DNA of 64,000 nt from Caballeronia choica (GTDB lineage Bacteria; Pseudomonadota; Gammaproteobacteria; Burkholderiales; Burkholderiaceae): assembly GCF_001544535.1 (NCBI RefSeq), contig NZ_FCON02000014.1:41210-105209 (forward strand). Direction: 5' to 3'. Of the stretch, positions 39,744-51,054 are shown in pieces. Numbering within the stretch: position 1 is the stretch's first letter; each line of letters begins with the position of its first letter. The notes under the pieces are model-generated. The model made no database searches, was not told the origin of the DNA, and was given only the letters and a program-made list of their open reading frames with translations. The position numbers and the translations under genes were made by a program.

Positions 39744-40943
39744 ATGCCACTCTGGCAACACTGTCACGCCGCGACGATGAAAGGCGGCAAGTATTCGATC
39801 ATCGACGACGCCGCGATCGTCACCGACGACGGGCGGATCACGTGGATCGGTCCGCGCGGCGACGCGCCCGCGCATGACGACGAGGTCATCGATCTCGACG
39901 GCGCGTGGGTCACGCCGGGCTTCATCGATTGCCACACGCATCTCGTCTTCGGCGGCGATCGCAGCGGCGAATTCGAGCAGCGTCTCGAAGGCGTGAGCTA
40001 TGCGCAGATTGCCGCGCAGGGGGGCGGCATCGCGAGCACGGTGCGCGCGACGCGCGAAGCCAGCGAAGACGCGCTGTTCGCGAGCGCCAGGCTTCGCGCG
40101 ACGGGTTTCCTGCGCGAAGGCGTGACGACGATCGAGGTGAAGTCGGGCTACGGCCTCGATCTCGCGAACGAACGCAAGATGCTGAAAGTGGCGCGCCGGC
40201 TGGCCGAGGAACTGCCGCTGACGGTTCGCGCGACGTGTCTCGCCGCGCACGCCTTGCCGCCGGAATACGCCGGCCGCGCCGACGATTACATCGCGGCCGT
40301 CTGCACGGAGATGCTGCCGGCGCTCGCGAAGGAAGGCCTGGTCGATGCCGTCGATGCGTTTTGCGAGCATCTCGCGTTTTCGCCGGAACAGGTCGAGCGC
40401 GTGTTCAGAACCGCGCGCGAACTCGGCCTGCCGGTGAAGCTGCATGCGGAGCAACTGTCGTCGCTGCACGGGGCGAGTCTGGCGGCGCGGTATCAGGCGT
40501 TGTCGGCGGATCACCTCGAATACATGACCGAGGACGACGCGATCGCGATGGCGCAGTCGGGCACGGTCGCCGTGTTGCTGCCGGGCGCGTTCTACATGTT
40601 GCGCGAGACGCAGTTGCCGCCGATCGACGCATTGCGCCGTCACGGCGTGCCGATCGCGCTCGCCAGTGACCTGAATCCGGGGACTTCGCCGGCGCTGTCG
40701 GTGCGGCTGATGCTCAACATGGGCTGCACGCTCTTTCGCATGACGCCGGAGGAGACCCTTGCCGGCGTCACGATTCACGCGGCGAAGGCGCTCGGCCTGC
40801 AACGCACGCATGGTTCACTCGAAGTCGGCAAGGCGGCGGATTTCGTCGCGTGGAAGATCAGCCGTCCGGCCGAACTCGCGTACTGGCTTGGCGGAGCGTT
40901 GCCGAACCGGGTCGTGCGAAGCGGAGTGGACATCCGCGTTTGA
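39744..40943 (+). CDS. hutI: Imidazolonepropionase
   Basis: 399 aa amidohydrolase that opens the imidazolone ring to N-formimino-L-glutamate, step three. The metal-binding HxH is in [74 protein letters not shown] and [31 protein letters not shown] are characteristic. The length is normal. The ATG at 39744 has GCGGAG upstream, and it ends before a strong terminator. Confidence 0.97.
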   Translation: MPLWQHCHAATMKGGKYSIIDDAAIVTDDGRITWIGPRGDAPAHDDEVIDLDGAWVTPGFIDCHTHLVFGGDRSGEFEQRLEGVSYAQIAAQGGGIASTVRATREASEDALFASARLRATGFLREGVTTIEVKSGYGLDLANERKMLKVARRLAEELPLTVRATCLAAHALPPEYAGRADDYIAAVCTEMLPALAKEGLVDAVDAFCEHLAFSPEQVERVFRTARELGLPVKLHAEQLSSLHGASLAARYQALSADHLEYMTEDDAIAMAQSGTVAVLLPGAFYMLRETQLPPIDALRRHGVPIALASDLNPGTSPALSVRLMLNMGCTLFRMTPEETLAGVTIHAAKALGLQRTHGSLEVGKAADFVAWKISRPAELAYWLGGALPNRVVRSGVDIRV

Positions 40944-40972
40944 GATTTGGTCGGAGATTTACCGTGATTAAA

Positions 40973-41002
40973 AAAACCTCGCCCCATGCGGAGCGAGGTT
41001 TT
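40973..41002. terminator. Bidirectional terminator after hutI
   Basis: AAAACCTCGC (40973-40982) pairs with GCGAGGTTTT (40993-41002) around a 10-nt loop, with A and T runs on the outer sides, so it can end hutUI and the opposite-strand yeaQ-like gene. Confidence 0.85.
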
Positions 41003-41042
41003 GGCGTTGCGTGCCGATTCGTTGAACGATCAGGTTGAACGA

Positions 41043-41297
41043 TCAGGCCATCCGTTTCCTGACGAAGCCCCACACGACGAGCAGGATGATCGCGCCGATC
41101 ACCGAAGCGATCCAGCCCGCCGCCTGTCCCGGCTGATACCAGCCGAGCGCGCGGCCGACATAGCCGGCGACCAGCGACCCGACGATACCGAGCACGATGG
41201 TCATGATCCAGCCCATGTTGTCGTCGCCCGGTTTGATCGCGCGCGCGATGAGTCCCACGATCAACCCGACGATCAAAGTACCGATGAATGCGAACAT
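41043..41297 (-). CDS. GlsB/YeaQ/YmgE family membrane protein
   Basis: 84 aa with three hydrophobic helices: FAFIGTLIVGLIVGLIARAI, MTIVLGIVGSLVAGYVGRALG and GWIASVIGAIILLVVWGFV. It matches the small transglycosylase-associated (GlsB/YeaQ) family, induced by stress in enterobacteria, with an unknown molecular role. A CAAGGAGC ribosome site precedes the ATG at 41297. Confidence 0.9.
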   Translation of the reverse strand: MFAFIGTLIVGLIVGLIARAIKPGDDNMGWIMTIVLGIVGSLVAGYVGRALGWYQPGQAAGWIASVIGAIILLVVWGFVRKRMA

Positions 41298-41546
41298 GCG
41301 GTTGCTCCTTGGCAGAGTTTGGCTGCGGCCGGGCGTGTCCCGGTAGATGCAAAGTAGCACGGCAATTGGAGTTTGGGTATGACGGCCGAGGCACGGTCCG
41401 CGCCTGGGCGATGAAGCGGGGCATCGTCCGATCGGCCATGCCGTGCCGCGATGCCGCGCGGCCGGCAGCGGGCAGGGTAAAATTCGCGGCTCCGATGCGC
41501 CGTTCCGAGCGCATGCAGCCGACACCTTGCACCGAATTCAACCGCC

Positions 41547-42035
41547 ATGACCGATTCCGCACCCGACCAGACCGACGACGCCATCCATGAAGACCGCCTG
41601 TGGCGCGACGACGGCTGGACGGCGCGCGTGATCAAGAACGAAGACGACGACGGCTGGGCCGTCGAGATGATCAAGGATGGCGAGGCGGAGCCCGCGCTCG
41701 TCGGACCGTGGACGATGGGCCGCGACAAGAAGAATCCGAAGCCCCTCGATGCCGGGGCGTTCCGCACGCTGGTCAAGACCGCGTCGGAGGTGTTGCGGCG
41801 GCATGAACAGCAGCTTCACGCGATGCTGCACAAGCGCTTCGTGGTTAGCGCGCGTGGTGAGGAGGTGACGGTAACGCTCGACATCGTTCCCGATGAGGAT
41901 GATCCTTATGCCGACCTGAAGGCGTTCGATGCGTTCGGCGCGCAGCTTGCGCAGGTGCGGGTGTCGGCAGGATTCAAGCTGAGCAAGACCAGCGCCGAGG
42001 CGTGGGTCGAAAGTGAGTTTCAGAAGCCGGCGTAG
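41547..42035 (+). CDS. Conserved hypothetical protein
   Basis: 162 aa, soluble, acidic. It begins DAIHEDRLWRDDGWTARVIKNEDDDGWAVEMIKDGEAEPALVGPWTMGRDKKNPKPL, with a helix FRTLVKTASEVLRRHEQQLHAMLHKRF, then a beta part VVSARGEEVTVTLDIVPDEDDPYADLKAF. I do not recognise the family; the pattern suggests a Burkholderiaceae-conserved protein. Its end forms an inverted repeat with that of lpxL. Confidence 0.68.
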   Translation: MTDSAPDQTDDAIHEDRLWRDDGWTARVIKNEDDDGWAVEMIKDGEAEPALVGPWTMGRDKKNPKPLDAGAFRTLVKTASEVLRRHEQQLHAMLHKRFVVSARGEEVTVTLDIVPDEDDPYADLKAFDAFGAQLAQVRVSAGFKLSKTSAEAWVESEFQKPA

Positions 42036-42067
42036 GGCCAGCCACCCACGCCCTAGTACACGCCGGC
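42026..42067. terminator. Inverted repeat across convergent gene ends
   Basis: GCCGGCGT and AGGGC (42026-42038) pair with GCCCT and ACGCCGGC (42050-42067) around a 4-nt interruption. It overlaps the last codons of both convergent genes and probably ends transcription of both, though it lacks a T tract. Confidence 0.5.
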
Positions 42068-42928
42068 CATCCCCTCCGGCCGGTGCTTGAACCGTCGATG
42101 CACCCAGTAATACTGCTCGGGAAACCGCAGCACCTGCGTTTCGAGAAACGCATTCATGCGGCGGGCATCGACCGCATCGTCATCCGACGGAAAATCCGCG
42201 AGCGGTTCAAAAATCGTCATTTTGTAGCCGCGATAATCCGGCAGCACTTCCGTCACGAACGGCACGACGCGCGCCCGTCCGAGCCGCGCGAGCCGCGACA
42301 CCGACGTCAGCGTGCAGGCCGGCACGCCGAAGAACGGCACGAACACCGAATTCTCGATGCCGTGGTCCATGTCCGCCGCGAGCATCACCGATTTGCCGGC
42401 GCGCAGCAGCTTCAGCACGGCGCGGGCGCTGTCCGAGCGCTTCACCATGTGCGCGCCAAAGCGTCCGCGCTGCGTCGTCGCGAGTTCGCACAGGCGCGTG
42501 TCCTTCATCGGCGTGTAGAGCGAGGTGATCGGCTGTTTGGTCGAGTACAGCATGCAACCCACTTCAATGGCGACGAAGTGAAAGCCCATGAAGATGGTGG
42601 GCGGTGCGTGCTCGTCGTCGAGGTCGATGTGGCTTTCGAGTTCCACCAGCCGTTCGATCGAGCGGGCCGAACCGAACCATTGCACGCCACGCTCGACATA
42701 GCTGCGAACCACATGGCGGAAATGGTTCCGGCCCATTTGCTGGTATTGCGCATGGCTGCGGCCGGGGAAGCACAGTTCGAGGTTGACGAGCGCAATGCGC
42801 TTGCGGCGGCTCGGAATCGAGAAGAGGCAGGCGCCGAGCAGGCTGCCAAAGCGCGCGACGAGGCCGTACGGCAGGACGGCGAAGCCGCGCAGCAAGGCGA
42901 CGACGAGCGCGAAGCCGAATGATTTCAA
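42053..42928 (-). CDS. Lipid A biosynthesis lauroyl/acyl transferase (LpxL/HtrB family), TTG start
   Basis: 291 aa inner-membrane acyltransferase adding secondary acyl chains to lipid A. An N-terminal helix (FALVVALLRGFAVLPYGLVARFGSLLGACLF) is followed by the conserved RIALVNLELCFPGRSHAQ. The catalytic H-X4-E is in FMGFHFVAIEVG near residue 120. GKSVMLAADMDHGIENSVFVPFFGVPACTL and EQYYWVHRRFKHRP are family signatures. The start is a TTG at 42928 with AAGGAA 7 nt upstream; there is no ATG that would give the same N-terminus. It may be one of several LpxL paralogues. Confidence 0.9.
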   Translation of the reverse strand: MKSFGFALVVALLRGFAVLPYGLVARFGSLLGACLFSIPSRRKRIALVNLELCFPGRSHAQYQQMGRNHFRHVVRSYVERGVQWFGSARSIERLVELESHIDLDDEHAPPTIFMGFHFVAIEVGCMLYSTKQPITSLYTPMKDTRLCELATTQRGRFGAHMVKRSDSARAVLKLLRAGKSVMLAADMDHGIENSVFVPFFGVPACTLTSVSRLARLGRARVVPFVTEVLPDYRGYKMTIFEPLADFPSDDDAVDARRMNAFLETQVLRFPEQYYWVHRRFKHRPEGMAGVY

Positions 42929-43224
42929 TGAGGTTCCTTTGGGGGACCGGCGCGTTGCCGGCGCGGCGGGCGGAAGCCGGAGCTTCGTCGATTGACGCGG
43001 TCTGGCGAGCGCGATGGAACCCACATGATCGCACATCGGCCGTAAGACGCGAAAAAGTCTGAAAACGCGGCCATGTTCGTACATTGTCCGCGCTCGCGAA
43101 ATGGTGCGAACCCGTGCAACAACGTCCGCATTCGCCCGCCGCTCTGCGCCCTTGATCGAACGCGCCTCGTCCCGCGATAATCGGCACTCGCGCGCGCCAT
43201 TCGTCCCGTCCCCGGAGACCCGCC

Positions 43225-43521
43225 ATGCACTTCCTGCTGATATACGACCTCTGCTCCGACTACCTCGAACGCCGCGGCCAATTCCGCGACGCGCATCTCG
43301 CGCTCGCATGGGAGGCCGTCGAACGCGACGAGCTGGTGCTGGCCGGCGCGCTCGACGAGCCGGTCGATCGCGCGATGCTCCTCTTTCACATCGATTCGCC
43401 GCAAGCCGCCGAGGATTTCGCGCGCAACGACCCGTATGTGATCAACGGGCTCGTCACGCACTGGCAGGTGCGGCGCTGGAATACCGTCGTCGGGACGAGG
43501 GCGGCGAATCCGGTGCGCTGA
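43225..43521 (+). CDS. YciI family protein
   Basis: 98 aa ferredoxin-like-fold domain: MHFLLIYDLCSDYLERRGQFRDAHLALAWEAVERDELVLAGAL, then PVDRAMLLFHIDSPQAAEDFARNDPYVINGLVTHWQVRRWNTVVG. The His in QFRDAHLAL and the Asp in NDPY are the conserved active-site pair of YciI-like enzymes. Family members act in aromatic compound degradation or have unknown roles. GGAGA precedes the ATG. The neighbouring LysR gene converges on it with 6 bp between stops. Confidence 0.9.
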   Translation: MHFLLIYDLCSDYLERRGQFRDAHLALAWEAVERDELVLAGALDEPVDRAMLLFHIDSPQAAEDFARNDPYVINGLVTHWQVRRWNTVVGTRAANPVR

Positions 43522-43527
43522 CCCGGG

Positions 43528-44547
43528 TCAACCTTCGTCGGCGGTTTCCGCTTGCTCGTTTTCGCCGCGGGCGGCGAGTCCGCGCGATGCCGCGGCCGAG
43601 CGGCGCCGTCCCGCCGCGCGAAACAGCTTCGTCATCGCGTCGTCGACCTGCTGCGAGCGCTCGAACAGGTCCGAGAGCCAGTCGACGAACACGCTCACGC
43701 GCGGCGTCGCCTGCCGGCTCTTCAGGAACGCCACCGACACGTTCATCGGCATCGACTTCCACTGCGGCAGCACCTCGCGCAACTGCCCGGAGCGCAGATA
43801 CGGCAGCGCCGCGATGCGCGGCGGCTGGATCAGCCCGAGCCCTTCGAGGCCGCACGCGAGATACGCGTGCTCGTCGGTGACCTGCACGAAGCCGGGCATC
43901 TTCACCGACACCGCCTTGCCGTCCACTTCGAAATCGAAATCGACCGGCCGCCCGCTTTTCTCCGACACGCAATTCACGGCGAAATGGCCCGCGAGATCGT
44001 CGAGGGTGGCGGGCATGCCGTTGCGTTCCAGATACGCGGGACTCGCGCACGTCACGTGCTCGAAGCTGCCGAGCCGCCGCGCGATCAGGCCGGAATCGGG
44101 CAGTTCGCCGAGTTGCACGCTGCAATCGACGCCTTCGCCCACCAGATCGACTGTCCGGTTGCCGATGCCGATCGACAGGTCGATATGCGGATAGCGCGCG
44201 TGAAAATCGGGCAGCGCGGGCACGACGATCGAGGTCGCGACGGTATCCGGCATTTCGACGCGCAGCCGCCCGCGCAGGCGGTCTTCGCCCGCGTGGAAGC
44301 CGGATTCGAGGTCGTCGATGTCGGCGAGGATTTGGGCGCAGCGTTCGTAGTAGGCGGCGCCGTCGACGGTGAGGTTCAGGCGGCGCGTCGTGCGTGCCAG
44401 CAACTGCACGCCGACCAGGGCTTCGAGTTGTTGAATGGTCGTGGAGACGCTCGCGCGCGGCATGCCGAGCGATTCGGCGGCGCGCGAGAAGCTGTTCGTA
44501 TCGACGACGCGTGTGAAGACACGCATTGCATGAACGCGATCGAGCAC
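43528..44547 (-). CDS. LysR family transcriptional regulator, GTG start
   Basis: 339 aa. HAMRVFTRVVDTNSFSRAAESLGMPRASVSTTIQQLEALVGVQLLARTTRRLNLTVDGAAYYE is the winged HTH (about residues 6-70) of the CrgA-like LysR subgroup; the effector domain follows. The C-terminus has an Arg/Ala-rich extension of about 40 residues. A GTG at 44547 gives the usual N-terminus; an ATG at 44526 is possible. Its 5' end faces the repeat element at 44700, so the repeat sits in its promoter region. The target is unknown. Confidence 0.87.
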   Translation of the reverse strand: MLDRVHAMRVFTRVVDTNSFSRAAESLGMPRASVSTTIQQLEALVGVQLLARTTRRLNLTVDGAAYYERCAQILADIDDLESGFHAGEDRLRGRLRVEMPDTVATSIVVPALPDFHARYPHIDLSIGIGNRTVDLVGEGVDCSVQLGELPDSGLIARRLGSFEHVTCASPAYLERNGMPATLDDLAGHFAVNCVSEKSGRPVDFDFEVDGKAVSVKMPGFVQVTDEHAYLACGLEGLGLIQPPRIAALPYLRSGQLREVLPQWKSMPMNVSVAFLKSRQATPRVSVFVDWLSDLFERSQQVDDAMTKLFRAAGRRRSAAASRGLAARGENEQAETADEG

Positions 44548-44699
44548 GTGAGTTTCCCAGGGCGTTGTTCAGGCGGGCCGCCTGCGCCTCGGATGGGTTG
44601 GCATGGGCGGACCGGCGATGGTCACATCGTATGCGGTGCGATGGCTCGCGTTAATACCCAAAAGTCGCGGATTATTGCCCAGTCCTGCGGGGGCGCTTT

Positions 44700-45002
44700 T
44701 GGGAGCGCCCGGGGGGGGTGTTTACACCGTTTGATGCGCTTGTGCTTCCATGGAACTTGTTTTGCTTTTGGTCTATTTGCTCTGCCCCTGTCCGGGGCGG
44801 GACTCACTTTCTTTGCTGCTGCAAAGAAAGTAAGCAAAGAAAGCAGCTTTCCACCGCCAATCCTTGCCAGTCGCCGCCAGACCGTTATGTCGGAGTGGTC
44901 CAACCGGGGGAGTGTCGTTAGCGGGGTTTCGTCGTTGTTGGCATGTAGAAAAGGCGCGCACGTCGCACCGCTACAGGGAGTGGAACAGCAGTCATTCATC
45001 CG
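44700..45002 (+). repeat. Long inverted-repeat element, left arm
   Basis: One arm of a near-palindromic 0.7-kb element. It contains a 74-nt core (44776-44849) identical in the right arm (45290-45363, inverted) and in the third copy (63818-63891). A second 39-nt block (44891-44929) is also identical in all three. Inside the core are a GCCCC/GGGGC hairpin (44784-44798) and a perfect 11-bp stem ACTTTCTTTGC/GCAAAGAAAGT with TGCT loop (44806-44831). No gene function is evident; open frames across it are by-products. Confidence 0.85.
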
Positions 45003-45135
45003 TCATGGCACTTCGTGCCCGACGACAGGTCTGCCAAGCGGGCAGATTAAAGCATGCAGTAGCACAAGCGTAGCGAGTGAGTGTGAATGAGGATGGGTTT
45101 CGGTTTTGCCTGACGGGTGAGCGCGTAGCGCGAGG
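45003..45135. other. Centre of the inverted-repeat element
   Basis: About 133 bp not shared between arms, holding small hairpins: GGCACTTCGTGCC (45007-45019) and CTGCC-AAGCG-GGCAG (45031-45045). No coding frame stands out. The remaining sequence up to the right arm appears unstructured. Confidence 0.5.
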
Positions 45136-45442
45136 CCGGATGTATGACTGCTGGTCCACTTCGTATTGCGGTGCGATGCCCGTACCTCTTCTACATGCCA
45201 ACAACGATGAAACCCCGCTAACGACACTCCCCCGGTTGGACCACTCCGAAGGAACAGTCTGGCGGCGACTGGCAAGGATTGGCGTTGGAAAGCTGCTTTC
45301 TTTGCTTACTTTCTTTGCAGCAGCAAAGAAAGTGAGTCCCGCCCCGGACAGGGGCAGAGCAAATAAACCAAAAACAAAACAAGTTCCATAGAAGCGCAAA
45401 AACATCAAACGGCGTAAACACCCCACCCCAAGCGCCAGCGAC
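45136..45442 (-). repeat. Long inverted-repeat element, right arm
   Basis: Inverse of the left arm; the inner match GTGGA(A/C)CAGCAGTCAT(T/A)CATCC pairs 44980-45001 with 45137-45159. Its outer end carries GTCGCTGGCGCTTGGGG (minus strand), also the start of the third copy at 63740, so this end marks the true element boundary. It lies about 20 bp before the RpiR promoter region. Confidence 0.85.
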
Positions 45443-45465
45443 AACTCATCGAATACCCGAACCCC

Positions 45466-45509
45466 CTGAAAATAAATTTTTTTCCAGACCCGTTCTGAGT
45501 AAATATAGT
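45466..45509 (+). promoter_or_regulatory. RpiR promoter with overlapping palindromic operator
   Basis: TTTCCA (45481-45486), 17 bp, TATAGT (45504-45509) form a plausible promoter with a leader of about 30 nt. A 22-bp near-palindrome (45466-45487; CTGAAAATAAA against TTTTTTTCCAG, two mismatches) covers the -35 box. AT-rich GAAA/TTTC dyads are typical of RpiR-family operators, so it is a candidate autoregulatory site. Confidence 0.5.
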
Positions 45510-45544
45510 TTCATTACATCTTCCTGAAGGTGTGGCAACCAAGA

Positions 45545-46483
45545 ATGGTCGCGTCGACCCCATCCCCCGCCGATGAGCCGATCTCCCTGCGCATCGCCGC
45601 CGCCATGCCCACCCTCACGCCGATCCACCGGCGCATGGGCGCGTTCGTGCTGGCGAACCTGTTCCGCTCGGCGACCATGCGCATCGACGAACTGGCCAGC
45701 GCCGTAGGGGCCTCGGTGGCGACCGCCAACCGCTTTGCGCGCGCGCTCGGCTTCGACGGCTATCCGGCGTTTCGCGAGGCGCTGGTGCGCGGCTTCGAAG
45801 CGACCATCGCGCCCGTCGAGCGCCTGCGCACCGCACGCGAATCGCCCGCAAGCGGCACGCAGGTGTTCGATGCGTCGCTGGAACAGGCGGCATCGAACCT
45901 GCAAATGACGCGCAGCGCGCTCGACGGCGACGTCGCCGAAGCGCTGGTCGAAGCGATTCTCGAGGCGCGCCGCGTGTTCGTGCTCGGCTATGGCGCAAGC
46001 GCGTTCCTCGCCGGCCTCATGGAGCACGGCCTGACGCCGTACTGCGCCAACGTGCAGTCGCTCGCGCTGACGGGCGGTCCGTCGCACGCGGCGCGGCGCC
46101 TGTTCAACGCATCGCGCGGCGACCTGCTGGTGGCGATCGCGTTTCCGCGCTACGTCGACGACACCATCGAACTCGCGCGTCTCGCCGCCGGTCACGGCGT
46201 GCGGGTGGTCGCGCTCACCGACAGCGCCGCGTCGCCGCTCGCGCAATTCGCCGACCTCACGCTGACGATCCGCACCGAGCGCCGCCTCGCCGCGAATTGC
46301 GATACCACCGTGCTCGCCGTCATCGAGGCGATCTGCGACGCGGTCGCGCATCGGGCGAAGCGCTCGGTCGAAGCCGCTTCTGGCCTCACCGAATTCGTCC
46401 TGCCGTGGCTCGTGAAACCGTCGATGCAACTTTCCCCGGCGATCACGCGCGTCGCCGCAAAAACCGAAAACAGCAAAACATGA
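45545..46483 (+). CDS. RpiR-type (HTH_6 plus SIS) transcriptional regulator
   Basis: 312 aa. The N-terminal HTH (about residues 25-95) includes LTPIHRRMGAFVLANLFRSATMRIDELASAVGASVATANRFARALGFDGYPAFREALVRG. The SIS sugar-isomerase-like domain (about 130-265) includes ARRVFVLGYGASAFLAGLMEHGL and LLVAIAFPRYVDDTIELARLAAGHGVRVVALTDS. SIS domains usually bind phosphosugars; here a peptide- or amino-sugar-related effector would fit the operon. The ATG at 45545 is preferred; a GTG at 45530 is possible. Its stop overlaps the iaaA ATG by 4 nt, so it leads the operon it controls. Confidence 0.85.
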   Translation: MVASTPSPADEPISLRIAAAMPTLTPIHRRMGAFVLANLFRSATMRIDELASAVGASVATANRFARALGFDGYPAFREALVRGFEATIAPVERLRTARESPASGTQVFDASLEQAASNLQMTRSALDGDVAEALVEAILEARRVFVLGYGASAFLAGLMEHGLTPYCANVQSLALTGGPSHAARRLFNASRGDLLVAIAFPRYVDDTIELARLAAGHGVRVVALTDSAASPLAQFADLTLTIRTERRLAANCDTTVLAVIEAICDAVAHRAKRSVEAASGLTEFVLPWLVKPSMQLSPAITRVAAKTENSKT

Positions 46484-47463
46484 ATCCGACTCCCGTCATC
46501 GCAATCCACGGCGGCGCAGGCACGATCCTGCGCTCCTCACTGAGCGCCGAAGCCGAAGCGCAGTATCACGCGGCGCTCGATGGCATCCTCCTTGCCGGCC
46601 AGCGCATTCTCGCCGACGGCGGCAGCGCGCTCGATGCCGTCACCGAAGCGGTGCGCCTGCTCGAAGACTGTCCGCTCTTCAACGCGGGACACGGCTCCGT
46701 GTTCACGGCAGCGGGCACGCATGAACTCGATGCATCGGTGATGGACGGCGCGACGCTCGAAGCCGGCGCCGTGTGCTGCGTCACGCGCGTGAAAAATCCG
46801 GTGCTGGCCGCGCGCCGCGTGCTCGACCATAGCGAGCATGTGCTTTTCACCGGGGCGGGCGCTGAAGCGTTCGCGGCGGCACAGGGTCTCGAATTCGTCG
46901 ATCCGGCGTACTTTCATACCGATGCGCGCTATCGGCAATGGCTCGCGGCGCGCGGCACCCAGGGCACGATGCTCGATCACGACGCGGCTTCGTTGCAGGC
47001 GCAGGCGCAGGAGCCGGAGCAGGACCCAGGCCCGATCGATCCCGACAAGAAATTCGGTACGGTCGGCGCCGTTGCGTTCGATGCGCAGGGTCACGTCGCC
47101 GCGGCGACCTCGACGGGCGGCATCACGAACAAGCAGCCGGGACGCGTCGGCGATGCGCCGCTGATCGGCGCGGGCTGTTACGCGAACGACGCGACCTGCG
47201 CCGTATCGACCACCGGCACCGGCGAGATGTTCATGCGCATGCTGGCGGCCTACGACGTAGCGGCGCGCATGGAATATCGCGGCGCGTCGCTGGAGCAGGC
47301 GGCGGCCGAGGTCGTGATGGAACGGCTGCCGCGCATCGACGGACGCGGCGGCCTGATCGCCGTCGATACGAAAGGCAACGTGACGCTGCCGTTCAACACC
47401 GAAGGGATGTATCGCGGATTCGCGCGCGTGGGCGAGACGCCGGTCACGGCGATTTACCGCTGA
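46480..47463 (+). CDS. iaaA: Isoaspartyl peptidase/L-asparaginase, plant type
   Basis: 327 aa N-terminal nucleophile hydrolase. It self-cleaves before the catalytic threonine, here Thr194 in [12 protein letters not shown], to give alpha and beta subunits. IAIHGGAGT at the N-terminus, [25 protein letters not shown], and [36 protein letters not shown] in the beta chain confirm the type. It cleaves beta-aspartyl (isoaspartyl) dipeptides and asparagine. It overlaps the RpiR gene by 4 nt and precedes gsiA by 19 bp; iaaA-gsiABCD is the known enterobacterial order. Confidence 0.95.
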   Translation: MNPTPVIAIHGGAGTILRSSLSAEAEAQYHAALDGILLAGQRILADGGSALDAVTEAVRLLEDCPLFNAGHGSVFTAAGTHELDASVMDGATLEAGAVCCVTRVKNPVLAARRVLDHSEHVLFTGAGAEAFAAAQGLEFVDPAYFHTDARYRQWLAARGTQGTMLDHDAASLQAQAQEPEQDPGPIDPDKKFGTVGAVAFDAQGHVAAATSTGGITNKQPGRVGDAPLIGAGCYANDATCAVSTTGTGEMFMRMLAAYDVAARMEYRGASLEQAAAEVVMERLPRIDGRGGLIAVDTKGNVTLPFNTEGMYRGFARVGETPVTAIYR

Positions 47464-47482
47464 CAACGAAGGGAACCAGCCG

Positions 47483-49384
<1,902 letters not shown>

Positions 49385-49442
49385 CATCAAGCATGAAGTA
49401 GAACCCTGCGCCACCACAACTTCAAAGCCAAGGAGTGCAACG

Positions 49443-51002
49443 ATGCCGTCTTCGAAGTCCAGTCTCTTGCGCGTGCGCGCGCTGATCGCCGCCGGCGCCT
49501 GCGTGTTCGGAACGCTTGCCGCCGCGCCCGCTTCCGCCGAAACGACCGCCGTGATGGCGGTCGCCTCGACCTTCACGACGCTCGATCCCTACGACGCCAA
49601 CGACACGCTCTCGCAAGCGGTCGCGAAGTCGTTCTATCAGGGCCTGTTCGGTTTCGACAAGGACATGAAGATCGTCAACGTCCTTGCCACGAGCTACGAG
49701 GCAAGCCCCGACGCGAAGGTCTACACGATCAAGCTGCGCTCCGGCGTGAAGTTCCAGGACGGCACCGACTTCAACGCGGCGGCCGTGAAAGCGGTGTTCG
49801 ATCGCGTCACCGATCCGGCGAACAAGCTGAAGCGCTACAACCTCTTCAACAAGATCGACAAGACCGAGGTGATCGATCCGCTGACGGTGAAGATCACGCT
49901 GAAGATTCCGTTCTCGGCGTTCATCAACGTGCTGGCGCATCCGTCGGCCGTGATGATCTCGCCCGATGCGCTGAAGAAGTACGGCAAGGACATCTCGCTG
50001 CATCCGGTGGGCACAGGGCCGTTCGAGTTCGTCGAATGGAAGCAGACCGACGACCTGAAGGTGAAGAAGTTCGCGGGCTATTGGAAGAAGGGCTATCCGA
50101 AGATCGATGCGATCGACTGGAAGCCGGTGGTGGACAACAACACGCGCGCGGCGCTGATGCAGACGGGCGAAGCCGACTTCGCATTCCAGGTGCCCTTCGA
50201 GCAGGCCGCCGTGCTGAAGGCGAGCCCGAAGGTCGACCTGATCGCGGCGCCATCGATCATCCAGCGCTACATCAGCATGAACATGCTGCAGAAGCCCTTC
50301 GACAACCCGAAGGTGCGCGAGGCGATGAACTACGCGATCAACAAGGAGGCGCTCGTGAAGGTGGCGTTTGCGGGTTATGCGATGCCGGCCGAAGGCGTCG
50401 TGCCCCAGGGCGTCGACTATGCGGTTAAAACCGGCCCGTGGAAATACGATCCGGCGAAGGCGCGCGAACTGCTGAAGGAAGCGGGCTATCCGAACGGTTT
50501 CGAAACGGTGCTCTGGTCGGGCTATAACCACTCGACCGCGCAGAAGATCATCCAGTTCGTGCAGCAGCAACTGGCGCAGGTCGGCGTGAAGGCGGAAGTG
50601 CAGGCGCTCGAGGCCGGGCAGCGCGTGGCGAAGGTGGAGAGCGCGCCGGACCCGGCAACGGCGCCGGTGCGCATGTACTACATCGGCTGGTCGTCGTCGA
50701 CGGGTGAAGCGGACTGGGCCATCTCGCCGCTGCTTGCAAGCGGTTCGTTCCCGCCGAAGCTGTCCAACACCGCGTACTACAAGAACGACGCGGTCGACGC
50801 CGATCTGACGAAGGCGCTCGCGACCACCGACCGCAACGAGAAATCCGCGCTCTACGCCGATGCGCAAAAGCGTATCTGGGCCGATGCGCCGTGGGTTTTC
50901 CTCGTCACGGAGAAGGTGGTGTACGCGCGCAGCAAGCGGCTCTCGGGTGCCTACGTGATGCCTGACGGGTCGTTCAGCTTCGACGAGATCGCGATCAAGT
51001 AA
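49443..51002 (+). CDS. gsiB: Peptide ABC transporter periplasmic binding protein
   Basis: 519 aa family-5 (DppA/OppA-type) extracytoplasmic binding protein. Signal peptide: [27 protein letters not shown] before ETTAV. Mature hallmarks include [64 protein letters not shown] lies just before the ATG. As the binding subunit it sets which peptides enter; in this operon, beta-aspartyl or D-residue peptides are plausible. Confidence 0.94.
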   Translation: MPSSKSSLLRVRALIAAGACVFGTLAAAPASAETTAVMAVASTFTTLDPYDANDTLSQAVAKSFYQGLFGFDKDMKIVNVLATSYEASPDAKVYTIKLRSGVKFQDGTDFNAAAVKAVFDRVTDPANKLKRYNLFNKIDKTEVIDPLTVKITLKIPFSAFINVLAHPSAVMISPDALKKYGKDISLHPVGTGPFEFVEWKQTDDLKVKKFAGYWKKGYPKIDAIDWKPVVDNNTRAALMQTGEADFAFQVPFEQAAVLKASPKVDLIAAPSIIQRYISMNMLQKPFDNPKVREAMNYAINKEALVKVAFAGYAMPAEGVVPQGVDYAVKTGPWKYDPAKARELLKEAGYPNGFETVLWSGYNHSTAQKIIQFVQQQLAQVGVKAEVQALEAGQRVAKVESAPDPATAPVRMYYIGWSSSTGEADWAISPLLASGSFPPKLSNTAYYKNDAVDADLTKALATTDRNEKSALYADAQKRIWADAPWVFLVTEKVVYARSKRLSGAYVMPDGSFSFDEIAIK

Positions 51003-51054
51003 GGACTCGCCGGGCGGCGGCGATGACGCCGCCCGGCCGAACGAGGTCTCGCTC

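Noticed and set aside
44718-44921. Open frame of about 67 codons in the left repeat arm, also seen in the right arm (45218-45421) and third copy (63736-63963)
   Set aside because: It follows from the repeat itself; codon use differs from local genes, Cys/Trp/Phe content is odd, no ribosome site, and differences between copies do not look protein-constrained. Treated as non-coding.
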